Shown: piece by piece, positions 34,717-45,300 of the stretch
How positions within the stretch are numbered: the first letter of the stretch is position 1
How the letters are laid out: each line of letters starts with the position of its first letter
DNA from: Diospyros lotus
Lineage: Eukaryota > Streptophyta > Magnoliopsida > Ericales > Ebenaceae
Reading direction: 5' to 3'
Length of the DNA: 64,000 bases
Assembly: GCF_014633365.1 (NCBI RefSeq)
Contig: NW_026267117.1
Location: 186,001-250,000 of the forward strand
Program-made: the position numbers and the translations under genes
Notes under the pieces: model-generated
What the model saw: only the letters and a program-made list of their open reading frames with translations
Told to the model about the DNA's origin: nothing
Databases searched by the model: none

Positions 34717-35430
34717 GGCTACCAAAATCCGTCGACAAAATGCCTCGAAAGGCCATTCATAGGTCGCGACCAACCGACCGAAAATCGGCCAGATTTCTTG
34801 ATTTTTCGGCCACCTCGTTGCATGTTGATGGTCCTTGCTTGATCCTTGAGCTTCCTCGACCATTCCCTTAAGATACCCTTGGTCGAAAATGCCTATCGAT
34901 GGCCGGCAACCTGCTGGTCAGCCATGGCAGCTCCTTCTTCTAGCTTATTACATATTTACCCCTCCAACTTTGACTTATTGCATTTTGGCCCTTCCTATCA
35001 AGCCCCTAAACTTTTTGAGATTTCCACTAAGACCCTCAAGTTCCAAAACACTCATTTCTTCTTTGGAAGATTCCAAAAAAACGTCCTTTCGACCTCCCTC
35101 CGGCTGATTCGGTAAATTTTAAGAAATTACACTTTGGCCCGAATTTTCGTTTTGGCGTTTAATCCTTTTGTTTCTTCCAAAAACTACTGAAGGGTTGTTC
35201 CATACACAAAATATGACCTTCCTCAAGGTTCCATTAACTTCTCGAAAGCCCCCTGTGATTATTCAGTTTTTCTGTCTAACTCCTAGCTGCATTTTAGTTG
35301 TACCGAAAATTGCTCCCAATCCAATTTCTTTCAACACTAAAAATCACTTCTCGGCTTTCTTATTAATACTATATTATTTCCTTTTGAGATCTAATATTCG
35401 AGGCACTCACTTTGATTGATTCAGCGGCTT
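34717..35430 (-). mobile_element. U3 part of a degenerate gypsy LTR, minus strand
   Basis: Read on the minus strand this segment shows words known from U3 of the other LTRs: GAGTGCC near 35408, TTTTCGGTACAACTAAAATG at about 35309-35290, then AACAACC (35199-35193), AAACAAAAG (35173-35165) and GTGTAATTTCTT (35132-35121). The LTR's own start is missing; the right boundary near 35430 is where plus-oriented LTR sequence begins. It is likely the continuation of 32400-32528, split by the solo LTR 32529-34711. Its middle (TATA box and leader) appears deleted. Confidence 0.65.
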
Positions 35431-37306
35431 ATGGAGGCATGAGATTGGAAGAATGAAAAGCTTTCAAATGAAGGAGGAATCAAGTGGAGAAAATTCAAAG
35501 CTAGTCATTATTACTTGGGTAGAAAAATGGCTAACTTAAGGGTTAAGTGTGACCTTGGAAGATTAGGATTGGCTAGGAATTAGCTTGAAAAGGAAGGAGA
35601 TGATGGAGCTTATCTTAAAGGTATATTTGGAGGCCTAGGATTGGAGAAAGTGGAAGTTTGCTTGAGAAGATTGGAAAATTTTCAAAGTGTGATGATTGCT
35701 TGGGTGAAAAATGAGCAACTTGGTGGCCAAGTAAAATCTTGAGGATTTGGGCATTTAAAAGCTATATAAAGGGAAGGAATTAAGGCCACGTGAAGCTAAG
35801 GAGAAAGGAAAGAAAGCAAGTGCAAGAAAAACCAAAGAAAAAAGCAAAGAAGAAAGAAAGAGAGACCTGGCTGGAAAACTGCCAAAACAGAAAGGAAAAA
35901 AAAAAGGTAAGCTAATTCTCTTTTTGTAGAATCGTAGATCATGAAAATAGGAGTCTGTAGGTTCAAACGGAGAAAAATCGGAGTTAAAATGAGCAAGATA
36001 TGGCCGTTTTAATTTTGGGTTGCAAAATAGAGAAGGGGCAGCGCGTGGCCACCCTTCCGGGGGCACGTGAGGGGGCATCCGGCCTCCGATTGGACTGAAA
36101 TTTTCACCGTTGTTCTCCTATTTTAATTACCTACAACCTTGTATAAAAATATTTAAGGTTTAATTCACTTAAATGCGTGATTTCTGTATAACAAGCCATA
36201 GTGCACGAAATCAGGCTATAAACCATGATATCGAATGTGAGTGGTTCTTGTGCATGCTTCCTCTTGATCATTATTGGTTTCATCTGTGAGTGATTCTTAT
36301 TCCTATTGATCACTCTTGGTTTTCACTTGTGGATGGTTTGTTGCTTACATCTTATGTTCCCTTTGTTTTGAGCATATCCTTTATGCTTTGTTGCATCGAG
36401 TTTGACCATAACATCTTTCGTGCGTGGCTTGTGATCATATTCCTTCTGCTTTGTCATAAATCTTGTCATTTGGTGACTGTGGCAAGTTGGTGGCTTGTCG
36501 TGTGCGAACCACCACGGGAGCCTGTGTAAGGGGGCTGACCATGTGAGCCTGTGTAAGGGGGCTACCTCGAGCTTGTGTAAGGGGGCCGAGGGGTTCATAC
36601 ATGGCAAGTAAGGAGGATATCTCGTGCCTGTGTAAGGGGGCCGAGAGGTTACATCTCATGTGTTTGTTGCTTTTGAGCAAATCTTGCCTATTGCTCATAC
36701 ATCTCGGTGTTGGTGTTTGTGGCTATTTGTTGGGGTATCACAGGGGATCTCGTGCTCTTGCGGTGAGCTGTGATCTTGGGAGACTTCGTTCTTGTTTGTG
36801 CATGTCTCCTGACAAAGCTGCATATTACTCTTGCATGCGCTATTTCTTTCTTTCTTACCATTCACTTAGATGTAATAATCTAACTCGGGTGTTTCTTACC
36901 CCTGGGGCATTCATCATCCCAGCTTTGTCAGAAATATCAAGTGTTTCAAGTTCCAGATCAAAGCGTGGGCAAAGAGGTGGAGTTTCGCTAGCTTTGGGAT
37001 TTTGATTTCGCTATGTACCTTGTAACCTAAGTAATGTATTATGAATAGCAGATAGGGTACTCAAGGTTGTAAGAAGTGTGTGTATGTCGGTGTCCTACAA
37101 TTGTACCTATAGTGGTGTGTTGTGTTGGAAGCCATGTGCTTTTATTACTCTTGTAAAGGAAATCTAGTGGAAACCCCTTTATTAAGCTTTGATTAAGCTT
37201 GCAGGTTCGATCCAATGCTTCCATAGGTAAGGGTTTTCTTAACGTCCGTAGGTGTTGTCAACTTATATTTGATATCATCGTGTATTTGGAAAAGTGGGGC
37301 GTTACA
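35431..37306 (+). mobile_element. 5' LTR (start not found), Ty3/gypsy, followed by a primer-binding site
   Basis: Plus-oriented LTR sequence ends GGAAAAGTGGGGCGTTACA at 37306, very like the 28306 family end. The TATA box is at 35763-35770. A leader block (TGTAGGTTCAAACG, AATCGGAGTTAAAA and AAGATATGGCCG at about 35957-36007) is homologous to 33378-33425 of the 32529 LTR. Four copies of GTGTAAGGGGGC lie at 36518-36645. The AACTCGGG / CCCCTGGGGCATTC block is at about 36870-36915 and GGTTCGATCC at 37204-37213. I could not find a TG start or a target duplication; the left edge is approximate. Confidence 0.72.
35763..35770 (+). promoter_or_regulatory. TATA box of the LTR ending at 37306
   Basis: TATATAAA in AAAGCTATATAAAGGG, followed by a leader homologous to that of the neighbouring LTR. 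Confidence 0.65.
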
Positions 37307-37308
37307 GT

Positions 37309-37320
37309 TGGTATCAGAGC
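37309..37320 (+). other. Primer-binding site (initiator Met-tRNA)
   Basis: TGGTATCAGAGC lies 2 bp after the LTR end TTACA. It is the complement of the 3' end of plant initiator Met-tRNA, the usual primer for minus-strand DNA synthesis in plant LTR retrotransposons. It proves that the LTR ending at 37306 is a 5' LTR and not a solo LTR. Confidence 0.88.
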
Positions 37321-38045
37321 TAGAATTTGTGGTTTTGTTTTAAGATTTGAGTTGACTAACCTTGTGGATGTTTTGATCTATAGCAGGAGTGGATTTGAAA
37401 CTGAAGAGAAATGATTTTGCGAGACTAAGGAACGTATGTACAAAATGGGTTGGATTCAGGTTTGGGTTTAATATTGAGTATGGTCTTGATCTAAATTGAT
37501 ATGTCCAATATTGTGGGTACTTTGGCCAGAGGGCATGATGAGACTTGTAGATGAACACGAAGAATGATTGTTATTTCTGTATTTACGAGACTGAGGGTTA
37601 TGTGTATGTACACATATGAAAATGGTCTATGTATAACTGAAACGGATAGTGTATGATGATTATGATGTTGACAAATGTTACTAATCGTTGAGGAGCCTTG
37701 ATTGCAGGATAGGTTACGTGTTACTAGAGGATATTCTTGGTAATCACAATAGTGGTATGTGGTATCTTGAGGTATGCTTGGTGTTATGTTGATCTTGAGT
37801 TTTGATAACAAGATAGGTTACACGTTGATCGAGGTAACTCGGTGAGAGAGTAAGTTGGAATGAAATGCAAGTAAGTATCCTATTTTATCTGATGGTCTAA
37901 TTATTATGTGCTTTGGGAGATTTTTTTTAGTATTGGACCATGGGACCCCGTGCCAATTTGAAGATTTAATGGGTGTGATGGGTTGTTGCTTTATGTCTAT
38001 GTGTATTTATGGGATAAGCAACGGCAGGAGATATTATAGTTACCA
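37321..38045 (+). mobile_element. Untranslated leader of a gypsy element, no coding content
   Basis: This follows the primer-binding site. No gag reading frame is seen. It contains degenerate repeats with GGATAGGTTACGTGTT (about 37711) and AGATAGGTTACACGTTG (about 37811); a third relative, GGGTAGGTCATGG, lies at about 40829 beyond the next insertion. It ends at TACCA, the target duplication of the solo LTR 38046-40686. Confidence 0.6.
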
Positions 38046-38378
38046 TGTAACGACCCATTAGAGGGTTTAGATTTTTATTTAGAAATTATTGAAGTTCTTA
38101 ATTAGTTTTGTTTGGAGAATTTTTGCCAATTAATTGTTAATGTGGCAATTTAGAGATTTAATTGAGAAAATAGCATTTAATTATATTTAATTATTGAGAA
38201 GATTAAATGCAAGGACGTGTTGGTCATTTAAGGATTTGATATTAGAGTTTAATTGTTAAACAGAATTAGTGTGATTAAAGGATTAATGAATCCATACGTG
38301 AGGAGGATTCGGATTGGAAGACTCCTAGTTGTATAAGGAGATTGTGAAGGCTTTTTAGGGTTGTTTTCTCTTTATACA

Positions 38379-38386
38379 TATATAAA
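38379..38386 (+). promoter_or_regulatory. TATA box of the 38046 LTR
   Basis: TATATAAA in ACATATATAAACTTCC, 333 bp into the LTR. Confidence 0.6.
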
Positions 38387-39066
38387 CTTCCATAAGCCAT
38401 ATGTTCTTCACGCCGCAAGAACAGAGAGCCAAGAAGCAATCAGTGAGTTCAAGGGTTTGCATAGAAGGCTCTTGGGAGATCATCGAGTCGATTAAGGAGG
38501 TCGTAAGGCAAGTTATTCTCCCTGTAAACCTTTCTTACAGGATCATATATTAGCATTCGATCATCACTTCCAGCAGTTCTTCGTTTAAGTTTCAGATTTA
38601 TGTTACAGTCAGTGTATATATATATATATATATAGGCACGAGCAGTGAGTTCAAGTCTTGCATAGGAGGCTCTCGTGAGATCATTAAGTCGATCAAGAAG
38701 ATCATAAGGCAAGTATCCTTCCCCTGTAATCTTTTCTTACAGGTCTTGATTGAGTTGGATATCAGATTTCCATAATTGAATCAGTTTCAGTGCATGTATA
38801 TTCATATATGTGCGTTACAGTGAGTTATTTCAGTTCAGTGCATGTTTATATATGTATTTACATGCGTACAGTGAGTACCAGCCAGTTCATGCATATTCCT
38901 TGCAATGTTTACATTAGTTATGATCAGTAAATCATCCCTCAAGTTGTTTATATATCAATTGGGATTGTTCTCCCAAGATTTCTTTTGGAATGGTGTAGTG
39001 AAGCTAAGTTTTGATTCAAGTTATGATCTCTGTTATCGTAAGCTTTATATCTAATGAGGTTCCAGT

Positions 39067-39610
39067 CATTCGAATAAGTTTTGTGTCATTCGAATAAATT
39101 TCAAAGCATCCGAATAAGTTTCAGTGTTATCGTAAGCTTTTCCCTTATAATATTCCAGTCATTCGAATGAATTCTTGGTCATTCGAACGAGTCATGTGTT
39201 ATCATATCATTCGTATGAATTTTTGAGGTTTTTAGACTGTCATTCGAATGAGCCTTGTTGTCATTCGAATGAGCCCTTGAAGATGTGAGTAAGTTGTTGC
39301 CTTGTATAGCTTAGCATTCGAATGAGCCTTCTTGTCATTCGAATGACCTTCAAATTGATTCGAATAAGGTTACTGTTGCATTCGAATAAGTCGAGTTTTG
39401 CCAGTTCAAATGTTGGAAATTTTCAAAATTCATTCGAATGAATTTGAGAGTCATTCGAATGAGTCCCAGATCAGATCCGAATAGCCTTTGAATATCATCT
39501 ATCATTCGAATGAGCCTTCTGTCATTCGAATGAGTCCCTATCATTCGAATGAGTTTTCTGCCATTCGAATGAGCTTGCTGAAATCCTTTTCTTTCATTCA
39601 AATGGCTGCC
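39067..39610. repeat. Array of about 20-25 CATTCGAATG palindromic words in LTR
   Basis: The palindrome CATTCGAATG, often within GTCATTCGAATGAGCC, recurs irregularly through about 540 bp, with degenerate forms (CATTCGAATA, CATTCAAATG, CATCCAAATA) toward the edges. Spacers are unlike each other. It lies downstream of the TATA box, so it would be within the transcript. The frame 39350-39601 on the minus strand is only this repeat translated. Confidence 0.85.
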
Positions 39611-40691
39611 TTTTCATTCAAATTGCTTCCTTAGACTTTCTCAATCATCCAAATAGTATCAAATGGCATCCAAATAGCTTCCAATAAATTCTTGATTCAA
39701 GTATTAAATTTAATATAAATATTCAATTATTCAAATATTGAATTTTTATGCCAAGATATGACTAAATCCAATATACCATGCCTATACTTAGAAATTTCAG
39801 AATATTTGAATCTCAATATTTCTAGTAAAAATCATATACCATGTTTAACAGTTCATTATGACATGGTCAACATTATTTTGTGAGATTATGTGCATACACA
39901 TTGTATGAGCATTGAGCATGACTTATGTGGAGCACTACATATCGTGTGCTAGCATTTATATGAGCATTGCATTATGCGCGCCAGGCAGCTTGTCCGCGGG
40001 GATCCCACTAGTATCAGTACAATTATATCTCAATTATGAGTTGCTCGCCTGATGTCGACCAGGGAGCTAGGGGCATATTGCCCAAAGTATGTGCTTACAG
40101 TTTTTATGTTTGCAGGACTCAGATCAGTCAGGTATGTGTTACAGTTATGTGGGCCTATGGGCCAAAGTTGCATACCTGCATTTAGTTTACAGCTTATGTG
40201 CATTACATCTTATAAATGCCATCCAGTGATTATTATATCTCTCAGTACAAGTTCAGTAAGTATTTTTATCAGTATCGATATTCTTCGATTCAGCTTCAGT
40301 TATTCTTTCCAGTTTATTACTTGCTGAGCTTTGTAGCTCACCTTGTACTTTTCACCATTCCAGGTCCTAGTGGGGGAGTACCAGACGTGGGGCCTAGCAG
40401 CAGTGTCCAGTAGTGTGTGTACGTGGAGCCGCTCAAGACCAAAGATGTCTGGGAGTTATTAGTTATTAGTTGTTAGTTAGTGCTTGATCAGTTTAGATTC
40501 ATTTTAATTTCCAGTTTAGGGAATTTCCCTTAGATGCAATTATGATTTCAGTTTTTGTTGACTCGGAGTCTTATTACAGTTAATTGATATATACAGTATT
40601 AGTATCAGAATTCAGTTATCAGTTAGTTATTTTATTATCCCCAGTAACACCTCTTCTCGGGCAGTTCTAGGAGAGGGGGTGTTACATACCA

Positions 40692-41916
40692 AGTGATACT
40701 AACATTTGGGATTCCTTGGTAATAGGTTAAGTTACATGACTTACCTTTGAGGATCTTGGAAGATGAAACGGTGGTATGAAACGTTATGGTATATACTTGA
40801 TGTTATTAATCTTTAAACTTTGATGACAGGGTAGGTCATGGAACCATTTGAGAGGCATATATCTCACTGTGAACTTGAGCTTAAACAAGAAATCTGTGAC
40901 TCAATGTTATTGGCTAACTGTGTTGAACATGTTATGAACAGAGAATAACTTTAGATTGCTTATATATGTACTGTCATGGCATGTTCTGAAAGAATGGTAA
41001 TTGTGCATCATGAGCATGTCTTGGCTTGACTTCCTACATAACATCTCATGAGTGTGCACGAGCATCAGTTTTTATTTCTAGCACGTGAAATTTGTATGTG
41101 GTCACTTTATGTGTTGCATGTGCATTGGAAAAGACATGGACAGAGATGATTATGCGCGCTACGATTGTGTACCGCCGGGATATATCCCCCAAAACCAGTA
41201 GGCACTAGCCTGACTGGGGTTACGCTCCTGCGGTGAAGACTGAGGGGCGCGCCCAGTGGTGACGACCATGGGTGAGATTATATATGTATTTATATATATG
41301 TACGTATGGCTATAGCCAAGTGTATCAAATATGACTTATGGTCACTGAACTCAGCTATAGACTGGTACGTATTATGTTGCATTTTATTTACTATGTGAGG
41401 CCATTGGCCATTTATATGTTGACAAACTTATATACGTGTTATGCATGACATTATCATTATGGGTGTGTGTGTAACTCCTGAGTTATCACCTGTCATTTCC
41501 GTCGATATGTATGTTCACCACACCTGTATCCTATTATTATCTGCCATGCTCTTCCTTCTTATTTCTTATGCTTGCTGAGCTTTGTAGCTCACGTTGTACT
41601 CTCCTCCATTCCAGGTAAAGGTAAAGAGGTAGCAGGTGGGGAGTGAAGCAAGAAGGATGGGTAGACATGTGCGGGTCCCCTCTTGATTTAAAATGTCTTG
41701 GGAAGCTGTTGGTAGATGTGTAGACATTATTTTGTGTGTAAGGTAACTTAAAGAAAAGTCATGCTTGTAATCCTTGGAAATATTTATTTTGGGTTTGAGT
41801 TTGATGGATGGCAGGTGTATGCATGCTTGTGGCTAAGTGTCGTTTTGTCTATGTTCTCTAGCACCCACTCTTCCAGGTTGCCTTGAAATGGGTTAACTTG
41901 GGGGAGGGGGTGTTAC
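40692..41916 (+). mobile_element. Leader remnant and LTR tail of a gypsy-type element
   Basis: The first 180 bp continues the leader repeats seen before the 38046 insertion. From about 41140 the sequence resembles the 3' part of the 38046 LTR: GCGCGC-rich block at 41155-41265, TTGCTGAGCTTTGTAGCTCA at 41572, CCATTCCAGGT at 41605, and the end GGGGGAGGGGGTGTTACA at 41899-41916. It is therefore an LTR 3' end without a visible start. Satellite B begins at the very next base. Confidence 0.65.
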
Positions 41917-42359
41917 AATTTCATATGGTTTTAAGTGTAATTTTATTTGGAAGTGCAATCGAAATCTTCACAAGATTAGGAGTTTAACGTGATTTTCAGT
42001 ACAATTATGAGTAACCGAATCGATCGTAGGGAGTGCTCCGTAACCAAGATATCTAAAAAAAAATTTATGATATGAACCAGAATTTCTATACGATGATTAT
42101 GACATCGAAAAAAATCTGATCGGAAACAATTTTTAGTGCTGCTAAAATTTTGGTCGAAAAGTCGATTTCTCGTAATTGATTTATAAAAAGTCAATAGAAC
42201 TCGAAACACACTCTAATTTAGTTTGTAGAACAACATTTTTGTTGTTTCATGTTGCTACAAAAGTATTAGTGATCAAATCGAAGAAAATGGCGTAACTGTA
42301 ATTTCTTCATTTTTCTCGTGACTGGTCTAAAAAAAGAATTCTTTATTTTTTTTAAGTCT

Positions 42360-45300
42360 CAATGGCGGAATCAAGATAATTTCATATCGTTTTAAGTGTA
42401 ATTTTATTTGAAAGTGTAATTGAAATCTTCACAAGATTAGGGGTTTAACATGATTTTCGGTACAATTATGAGTAATCGAATCGATTGTGGGGAGTGCACC
42501 GTAACAAAAATATCTAAAAAAAATTATATGATATCAACCAAAATTTCTATACGATGATTATGAAATTGAAAAAAATCTGATCAGAAACAAATTTTTGTGC
42601 AGCTAAAATTCCGGCTGAAAAGTCGAATCATCGTAATGCATTTACAAAAAGTAAATAGAACTCTGAATACACTTTAATTTAGTTAGTAAAACAACCTTGC
42701 GGTTGTTTCACGTTGAAACAGAAGAATTATCGATCAAATCGAACAATTGGACGTATGTTTAATTTCTTCATTTTTCCCGTGATTGGTCGAAAAAAAAAAT
42801 TCTTTTTTTTATTATTTTCAATGGTGGAATTAAGATAATTTCATATGGTTTTAAGTATAATTTTATTTGGAAGTGTAATTGAAATCTTGACAAGATTAGG
42901 GGTTTAACGTGATTTTCAGTACAATTATGAGTAATCGAATCGAATCCAGGGAGTGCTCTGTAACCAAGATATCTAAAAAAAATTATATGATATGAAGCAT
43001 AATTTCTATACAATGATTATGACATTGAAAAAAATCTAATCGAAAACAGTTTTTTGTGTTGCTAAAATTTCGACCGAAAAGTCGAATCGTCGTAATTCAT
43101 TTACAAAAAGTCAATAGAACTCGGAATACACTTTAATGTAGTTTGTAAAACAACCTTCTGGTTGTTTCATGTTGAAACAAAAGTATTACCAATCAAATCA
43201 AACAATCGGACGTATGTGTAAATTCTTCATTTTACCCGTGATTGGAAGAAAAAAAAATGCTTTTTTTTTTTAATTTTCAATGGTTGAATTAGGATAATTT
43301 CATATGGTTTTAAGTGTAATTTTATTTAAATTGTAATTGAAATCTTCACAAAATTTGGGGTTTAACGTGATTTTTGATACAATTATGAGTAACCGAATCG
43401 TTTGCAAGGAGTCCTCCATAAGCAAGATATCTAAAAAAAATTATATGATAAGAACCAAAATTTCTATACGATGAATAAGACATCAAAAAAAATCTGATCG
43501 GAAACAATTTTTTGTCTAGCTAAAATTCCGGTCGAAAAGTCGAACTATCGTAATTCAATTATAAAAAGTCAATAGAAGTCGGAATACACTTTAATTTAGT
43601 TTGCAGAACAACCTTTTTGTTGTTTCATGTCGAAACAAAAGTATTAGCGATCAAATCGAACAAATGGGCGTAAGTGTAATTTCTTCATTTTTCTCGTGAC
43701 TGGTCGAAAATGTTTTTTTTTATTTCTCAATGGTGGAATGAAGATAATTTCATATGGTTTTAAGTGTAATTTTATTTGGAAGTGTAATTGAAATCTTCAG
43801 AAGACCAGGGGTTTAACATGATTTCCAATACAATTATGAGTAACCGAATCGATTGCAAGGAGTGCACCGTTCTCAAGATATCTAAAAAAAATTATATGAT
43901 ATGAACAAGAATTTCTATACGATGATTATGACATCGAAAAAAATATAATCGGAAATAGTTTTTTGAGCAGCTAAAATTTCGGCAAAAAAATCGAATAGTC
44001 GTAATTCATTTACAAAAAGTTAATAGAACTCGGAATACACTTTAATTTAGTTAGTAAAACAACCTTTTGGTTGTTTTATGTTGAAAGAAAAGTATTATTG
44101 ATCAAATCGAACAATCGGACGCATGTGTAATTTCTTCATTTTTCCCGTGATTGGTCGAAATAAAAATTTCTTTTTTTTTTAATTTTCAATGGTGAAATCA
44201 GGATAATTTCTTATGGTTTTAATGTAATTTTATTTGGAAGTGTAATTGAAATCTTCACAAGATTAGGGGTTTAATGTGATTTTTGGTACAATTATGAGTA
44301 ACCGAATCGATTACAGGGAGTGCTCCATAACCAAGATATCTAAAAAAAATTATATGATATGAACCATAATTTCTATACGATGATTATGAAATCGAAAAAA
44401 ATGTGATCGGAAACAGTTTTTTTTGCAGCTAAAATTCCGGCTGAAAAGTCGAATCGTCGTAAGTCATTTACAAAACATCAATTGAACTCGGAATACACTT
44501 TAATTTAGAAAGTTAAACAACCTTTTGATTGTTTCATATTGAAACAAAAGTATTACCGATCAAATCGAACAATCGGACGTATGTGTAATTTCTTCATTTT
44601 TCCCGTGATTGGTAGAAAAAAAAATTCTTTTTTTTTTCCTTTTCAATGGTGGAATTAGGATAATTTCATGTGGTTTTAAGTGTAATTTTATTTAGAAGTG
44701 TAATTGAAATCTTCACAGGATTAGGGGTTTAACGTGATTTTTGGTACAATTATGAGTAACTGAATCGATTGGAGGGAGTGCTCTGTAACCAAGATATCTA
44801 AAACAAATTATATGATATGAACCAGAATTTCTATGCGATGATTATGACATCTAATAAAAACTTATCGTAAATAATTTTTTACGCAGATAAAATTCTGGCC
44901 GAAAAGTCGAATAGTCATAATTTATTTACAAAAAGTCAACAGAACTCGGAATACACTTTAATTTAGTTAGTAAAACAACATTTTGGTTGTTTCAGGTTGA
45001 AACAAAAGTAATATCGATCAAATCGAACAATTGGATGTATGTTTAATTTCTTCATTTTTCTCGTGATTGGTCGAAACAAATTTTTTTTTTTTTTAATTTT
45101 CAATGGTGGAATGAAGATAATTTCGTATAGTTTTAAGTGTAATTTTATTTGGAAGTGTAATTAAAATCTTAACAAGATTAGGGGTTTAACGTGATTTTCG
45201 ATAAAATTATGAGTAACCGAATCGATCAAATCGCAGGGAAAGCTCCCTTACTAAGATATCTAAAACAAATTATATGATATGAACCAGAATTTCTATATGA

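Larger units (their letters stand above)
38046..40686 (+). mobile_element. Solo LTR, 2641 bp, with CATTCGAATG array
   Basis: The perfect duplication TACCA (38041-38045, 40687-40691) flanks TGTAACGACCCATTAG and AGAGGGGGTGTTACA. The TATA box is at 38379-38386. A leader segment is tandemly duplicated with a period of about 203 bp (38441 and 38644). An array of CATTCGAATG palindromes fills 39067-39610. Near 40320 a TGCTGAGCTTTGTAGCTCAC word is shared with the LTR tail at 41573. No pol sequence is present. Confidence 0.88.

Noticed and set aside
36601..37005. Frame of 134 codons with a Cys/Leu-rich start
   Set aside because: It spans LTR sequence including the conserved AACTCGGG block; no domain, and it begins within a GTGTAAGGGGGC repeat.
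39067..39610. CATTCGAATG repeats as a CRISPR array or as a coding repeat protein (frame 39350-39601, minus)
   Set aside because: Spacers are uneven and degenerate; the frame is only the palindrome translated, inside a solo LTR with a confirmed target duplication.
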